From Akebia trifoliata (lineage: Eukaryota; Streptophyta; Magnoliopsida; Ranunculales; Lardizabalaceae), in the NCBI GenBank assembly GCA_017979445.1, contig CM030714.1, positions 45,833,220 through 45,897,219 of the forward strand: a stretch of 64,000 nt of DNA, written 5' to 3'. The position numbers and the translations under genes were made by a program. Positions 58,810 through 64,000 of the stretch are shown in pieces. Each line of letters begins with the position of its first letter. Position 1 is the stretch's first letter. The notes below the pieces were generated by a model that was given only the letters and a program-made list of their open reading frames with translations, was not told the DNA's origin and did not search any database.

Positions 58810-59499
58810 ATGGACAGACACATACAAACTCTGCTAAATCGACTATCTTGCGCATCCATCACCATCGCCACCTTCACACTCATCTTTCTCCTCACCCAAA
58901 CTCCAGATACCTGCATCACTGACTCAGATCCCAAGACCCAAATCCGATTCCCCAAATCATCCTGCGAGTCAACTCACCGTGAACTCGTCTCCATCGAAAG
59001 GAAAAACAAACGTATCTGGTCTACGAAAGATTGGCAAAAAAAGGTCCTTTCTTTCACAGAATTCTTCCATGGAATCCAAAATCTAGGGTTTCTCACAAAC
59101 CATTCGAAGATCCTCTGCGTCTCAGCTGGTGCTGGTCAAGAAGTAATGGCGTTATCAAAGATGGGTGTGATCGATGTCACAGGTGTCGAACTCATGGATT
59201 CGCCTCCACTGGTTAGTAGAGCTGACCCTCATAATCTTCCGTTCTTTGATGGTGTTTTCGATTTAGGGTTTAGTGCTCATCTTGGTGAAGCGTTGTTTCC
59301 GAATCGATTTGTTGCCGAATTGGAAAGAACGGTTCGGATTGGTGGGGTTAGTGTTATTGTTGTTGAGGAATGTTCGGATGAAGAATTGGGTGAAATTAAG
59401 GGTTTGTTTAGTAGATCGAGTTTTGTTGGTGCACGTAATGTTACGTTGATTGGGTTGAAATTGACTCAGATTATAATGAGAAATAAAATCCCTCCTTGA
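58810..59499 (+). CDS. Membrane-anchored SAM-dependent methyltransferase-like protein
   Basis: Single exon, 229 residues, ATG in AAAATGG context. Residues 15-31 (ASITIATFTLIFLLTQT) form an N-terminal membrane anchor or signal anchor, so the domain probably faces the lumen of the secretory pathway. Class I methyltransferase fold: motif I ILCVSAGAGQE (101-111), acidic loop GVEL (E127, likely ribose contact), DPHNLPFFDGVFDLGFS (D151 region, motif II) and RTVRIGGVSVIVVEE (motif III). It is short: the fold is complete but there is little beyond it for substrate binding. It belongs to the plant Methyltransf_11-like SAM methyltransferase superfamily; I do not know the substrate. Confidence 0.8.
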   Translation: MDRHIQTLLNRLSCASITIATFTLIFLLTQTPDTCITDSDPKTQIRFPKSSCESTHRELVSIERKNKRIWSTKDWQKKVLSFTEFFHGIQNLGFLTNHSKILCVSAGAGQEVMALSKMGVIDVTGVELMDSPPLVSRADPHNLPFFDGVFDLGFSAHLGEALFPNRFVAELERTVRIGGVSVIVVEECSDEELGEIKGLFSRSSFVGARNVTLIGLKLTQIIMRNKIPP

Positions 59500-60265
59500 A
59501 TTACAACAATCTTGAATTAATTCTTGAAATTTAAGTTGACTATTTATTTTTATTATTTTTCACTCAAAACAGTGGTGATCCTGATAATTTAGATTCTCTA
59601 CTGTTATTTGCAATCCGCAATGGGGTTTATATAATTCCATATTAAGTTAAGAAAATTTAGTGAGAAGGGGAATGTTACAGAGATTAATCTTAATTCAGGA
59701 GTCCAAAAATTGGGGTGGAGCTACACGGATTCTGGGTTAATTCTAAACTGGGAATGTGTTTAGGGATATCAGTTGGTCTTGAGTCTCTTGACCCTCTTCA
59801 TTAGGTTGTGGCTTACTGTCTTCCATTGCAAGTTTCATATGTAAGCCATGGTCATCCCAGACAGAGATGGCTTGCTTGTGTCATCTTGGTATCATTTGTG
59901 AACACAACAAGATCATATATCCGAGTTAACCCCTTTTCCTCTTATTTTGGATTCATGGATCTAAAAATCGTCCGTCTCGTCTGAGTTAACATTATGATTG
60001 CTCAGTAACTTATCCGAGATGGCTTGCTTATTTTGTTTTCTCTGTTTTTAATATTCATAGTTTATCAATCTTGATCGGTCGTTGGGAGTTTTTCCACAAC
60101 AAGATGACGGTGAGCTCTAATCTTGTTAATGTCACGACCAAAATTGTTTAAACAATGAAATAGAGAGGTTAGAGGCGGGCATTGGAAAATCTCAGAAGAT
60201 CCTTCTAAACCTCAAAGAAGAATTCTACTTGAGCTTGTGAAGAAGCACTCTACATAATACTATAA
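59500..60265. other. Intergenic region
   Basis: Follows the methyltransferase-like gene. No repeat or gene recognised. Confidence 0.5.
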
Positions 60266-60840
60266 TTGATAGCTTTGATGGAGGAGATTAGTTGGAGACA
60301 AAAGTCTAAAATTAAATGGTTGAAAGAAGGGGATAATAATATGGAATTTTTTCATAATATGACTAATTTTCATAGAAGAAGCAACCATATATCTAATTTT
60401 TCAATCAACGGGTCTTTGGTGGAAGGGGAGGAGGAGATTAGGGAAGGAGTGGTTAAATACTAAAAGGAGCTTTATGGGGAACAAGAGAGCATAAGACCCC
60501 TCCCCGATAATTTGGAGTTCAATATGCTATGCCAGGAAAACAATGAGTGGTTGCAAAGACCTATTGAGGAAGTAGAGGTGAGATATATTATTTCTTCCAT
60601 GTGTAGGGACAAGGCCCCTTAGCCATATGAGTTTACCGTGGCTTTTTCAAACATTGTTGGGATATTGTTTCTAAGGATTTTATAAAGGTAGTTACGGGTT
60701 GAACAGTACCTTTGTGGCTTTGATCCTCAAAAGAGTAGGTGTGGATAATCTTCGGGGCTTTAGGCCTATTAGCTTGGTGAGCGTGGTTTACAAAATCATT
60801 TCGAAGGTTCTAGCCTTGAACACACTTTTTTTGCTTCATA
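60266..60840 (+). pseudogene. L1-type LINE fragment, segment before the RT core
   Basis: A 65-codon frame reads EEISWRQKSKIKWLKEGDNN and FFHNMTNFHRRSNHIS, the conserved segment preceding LINE RT. After a stop, IEEVEVRYIISSMCRDKAP and, in another frame, DNLRGFRPISLVSVVYKIIS follow. It ends abruptly near 60840 at the next repeat. Confidence 0.8.
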
Positions 60841-60954
60841 TTGCTTCTGACTAGTTAAGAATAAAAATTTTTTTTTAAAAAAATTACAAAATAAAAATCA
60901 GATTCGTTGAAACCCTAATCATTTTTTATCAAAAATTGGATCAAATCGTTGTCC

Positions 60955-62150
60955 TTGACAGCGGCACCAATTTCTTCGTCGTAGTTTACCACAATAAAAA
61001 TAAAGAATAAAACAATAACACCTTGATAATTAGGGGTTGATCTACAAAGACAACAAAGATTCTAGATTCTAACTTAACACGATTAAGTATAAAATCAACT
61101 AATAAAACTGATTTGAATCAAACTAAATCTAAACTTTTGCTAAAATAAGTAGAAAAATAATATCGCAATGTAAATGATTAGATTCGGTCGAATCCAAAAA
61201 AAACAAGTCATCTCAATAGTTTATTTGTTTCTTTATCTCGATCTGATCAGCAATCTAACGTGTTGGATCGGAAGATTAAATCTGTTAAACATAATAAATC
61301 TAAAATATGTGATTAGACCTAATAAGATGAAATCAAAAGACTATTTACGGTCTCCCTAACAAAGCATGATTTTAGCTTGAACTTATCTAAAGCCTAAATC
61401 ATCAAAATCAGGAAAAAGAAACTAGATTTGATGATCCCTACTTAACACGATATCATCACAGTTAAACAATGGAATACATATGCAAAACAAATTAACTATC
61501 TGAGCTAATCTTGCTTAGGTTTTCTCGACCTTTTTATCAAAGGTCTAGCCAATGATCATTGCAAGAATAATAAAAGAAAGCGTAAAAGGAAAATAAAGAA
61601 AGAAAGGATAGAGATAAAATTGAGAGATGCTTCTTTTATTAATCTTGGCCTGAAATTAGTATGAACTCTTTCTGTTTACAAAACTTGAACAAAAATAAAC
61701 TAAAAAAGCCTTAAAATTGAAAATAAGACAAGTGAGGTAGAAGAAGAAAGAATAGAAGAAAAGATGATCTTTTTTAGCTCTGGTTTGGTTTGTATTTATA
61801 GACCCGGATTAGGGTCCTTAATTCGGAATGTCTCATACAACTCAGAGGAACAAAAACCCTAATTAATCACGTAATTGATCAAGTCACCTTAACCTTGCAC
61901 GAATCTCGAGGCATGATATGCCACCTTCACCATGTCGTGCCTTTAGATGGTCCAATGGGCATGTTCTTGAGTCTAGGTCTTTGTCTTGGTTTCCCAATTG
62001 CATTGCTCTCCTTCACTATGCTTTTCTTCATTAGTTTATTTCTCCTGTTTTTGGCCTGTCATGATTAATAAACCAAAATTAGGCCAAAAATCAAAATTAA
62101 CATAAAAATGACAAATAATATGGACTATGAATATATCAACTCTAATTAGG
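60955..62150 (-). mobile_element. LTR-like dispersed repeat, copy 2
   Basis: Collinear with 52080-53250 at moderate identity. On the minus strand a TATAAATA-like box lies at about 61800 (GGTCTATAAATAC). At the low-coordinate end, the minus strand reads TTGGTGCCGCTGTCAAGGAC (about 60960-60985), which resembles a gypsy/Athila-type LTR-PBS junction. No coding sequence. Confidence 0.5.
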
Positions 62151-62798
62151 GGGTTTAGCATAGAATTTATCCTAAAGTTTCTATATTTAGGACTTTAAAA
62201 TAGACTTTCTAGGCCCTGATCACCGATTGTTGCACTTGCTTAGAGCTGCTTTTCCCAATAGTTTTGTTTAATAGAATATTCATGAGGTAAATCATCGATC
62301 CAATAGCAATACCCTTTTAAAGTATAATTGCAATTGTATTTGGAGACCCCAATGCCCATGAGTACGTAAAGGTTTTCCTCCATTTTGTTTTTTTTCCCCT
62401 TGCTCTTTTAGGGCCAAAAGGAAATGAAACAAAGATAGGACTCACATAAGATTGAAAGGAGATGAAAAGAGAGGTTTAGGAGTTTCAAATGATAGGAAGG
62501 GAAGGAAAGATAAAATAGATTTGGATGTCATCTAAGAGAAAATGGAGGTATTTATATTTACATTTTCTAGGGCGCGCACAATTCCCAAGGCAAAAGCATT
62601 ACTTTCTAAAATTAGGTGTTTGCTAATGTGGTAAGAATCTAAATATCGTAGAGAGCAAGACATTTATGATGATAACATCAGTTATATACTTGCCCCATCT
62701 GGAAAGATATGCATTTGGGATGATTTGGGTTAAAAATCTTCTTCTTTTATTACATTAATTGAGAGATATACGGGACAAGATATGAAATAAATGGAAAA

Positions 62799-62987
62799 GA
62801 CTTTGAAGCGGCCATCCCCCGCTTCAAGATTTTTAAGGAACCCTCCCCTTTGGATTACACGTGGCATTTCTAAGGAGGTATTCTAATTACTGACAATGTA
62901 GAGGTGTAAAATAATTTCAAAATGCCACCTGTCTTGGAACGAAGAGGCTCTCTTCAAACTTTGAAGCGGGTTGGCCGCTTCAAAGTC
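62799..62987. mobile_element. MITE with palindromic terminal repeats
   Basis: Both ends read GACTTTGAAGCGGCCA then CCGCTTCAA in inverted orientation. Each end is itself a hairpin (TTGAAGCGG..CCGCTTCAA), so the element has four copies of TTGAAGCGG. An ACACGTGGCA motif lies inside at about 62861. The target duplication is unclear. Confidence 0.65.
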
Positions 62988-64000
62988 AAGTCTCGAAATA
63001 AATTCCTGCCTCATCAGAACTTTATTAGTGTGTCTCGTAGTTCATAATAAGATGTGATTTCACTTGTGTGGGACTCATGACATCATTGCACGAGTCATGC
63101 CTCTATGACATTTACATTCTTACCATATTTGAAGCGCCTCATGTAGCAAGTTAGACACAAAATCTTATTAGTTCTAGCTAGCTGGATAATTATTACCACC
63201 AATAAAGTCTCGTTGATATTGACCCAATAGATGGCCCACTTGTCTTTGCCCATGATCTATTGTTTGAAAAAAAATTGCTTATGGGACTTCGTAAAGCCCT
63301 AAGTCTCATGACCAATGTTGCTCCCATGATAGAGACTACATCAAGTCTTTTTAAGGCCCAATAGAGGTTATTATCAATGACCGAACTTATGGAGCTGTCA
63401 TTTAGTTTATTTTTTTGGTCTATTATAGACCACATTTTTCGGATTAAAGTCTGATAGGTTTTAGTTTAGCCTAAAATCATCTTGGCCCACTAAGGCTCAC
63501 TCGAGTAGAGCTACTTGCTTTTCCAATTCTTCTTCATAATTGGATAAATGATTCGTCATCATCCTTGTAGGAACCAAAAAAATCACACTTCTTGGGATTT
63601 GTAAAGTTGTCAAATCAAGGCATTCGGATTCATTCAACCTAATTCAAACCCATTATCTAAATGGTTCGAAAACCCAATGGGTCCAACCCATCAAAAACTC
63701 ATACCTCAACCGGTTTGACTACAAAGAGATCCAACCCTTTCAATTGTTATTCACAAGGAGGTTCGGTGATATAGGACGATGAGGGGAGATAAGAAACTAT
63801 GGGGGTTTAGGGAATTCTAGTTGGGGATTGGATTAAGGATTTGAGCTAGGATGAGCTAAACCTGAAAGTAAAATATATTGTTTTTCTTTCGCAATTATGA
63901 CTAGATAGATGAAAAGGATTAAAGGTTGAAAAAATAGAGAAAAGATTATAGATTGAGATTTGTAGGTTGAGAGAATCAAGAATAAAGAATCAAGAAAGGG
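62988..64000. other. Right end of the window, no gene seen
   Basis: AT-rich sequence without recognised domains; the 80-codon minus-strand frame at 63193-63435 has no family signature. Confidence 0.5.

Overview
This is nuclear DNA from a flowering plant, most likely a eudicot. The evidence is plant Ty3/gypsy retroelements of the Tat/Ogre type, L1-type LINEs, tRNA-derived SINEs, MITEs, an intron-rich LRR-malectin receptor kinase, a ZAR1-like CC-NB-LRR immune receptor and fragments of plastid ycf2. The species cannot be named from the sequence. Gene density is very low.

Layout. 1-24862: a nested pair of related Tat/Ogre-like LTR retroelements on the + strand. Element B lies outside; its 5' LTR runs off the left edge and its 3' LTR is 23134-24862. 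Element A sits inside B's 5' LTR with a 5-bp ATTAA target duplication. A 2.94-kb segment (637-3579 and 10630-13572) is present twice, almost identical, which a simple nested insertion does not explain; an unequal crossover does. Both elements keep an intact gag ORF and have lost nearly all of pol. Their 3' regions carry repeated RNA-hairpin motifs with compensatory base changes, followed by unrelated tandem arrays. 25595-31429: the 3' thirteen exons of an LRR-VIII-type receptor kinase, in frame, whose 5' exons are missing from the window because the retroelement block lies next to them. Its introns hold a palindromic repeat cluster, a gypsy integrase fragment and a SINE. 33060-34330: a LINE RT fragment. 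35024-35268, 39851-40081 and 58101-58296: three members of one MITE family with G-box-bearing inverted repeats. 35838-44063: a large inverted repeat whose two arms each carry a decayed plastid ycf2 fragment. 45300-50040: two decayed LINEs on the minus strand. 54264-56861: an intact single-exon ZAR1-like NLR. 58810-59499: an intact single-exon, membrane-anchored methyltransferase-like gene. 60266-62150: a LINE fragment and an LTR-like repeat related to one at 52080-53250. 62799-62987: a MITE with palindromic ends.

Only three genes look like host genes: the receptor kinase (incomplete here), the NLR and the methyltransferase-like gene. Nothing in the sequence shows that they act together. Several ORFs that a generic ORF caller would report begin with TTG or GTG; I moved the NLR and gag A starts to the first ATG supported by homology (54264 and 5451).

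The strongest unusual signals are: (i) the covarying hairpins in the retroelement 3' regions and 5' leaders; (ii) the inverted repeat with two ycf2-derived arms; (iii) a ZAR1-like NLR with Gln at the MADA-motif position where Arabidopsis ZAR1 has the channel glutamate; (iv) the LTR-LTR recombination structure.
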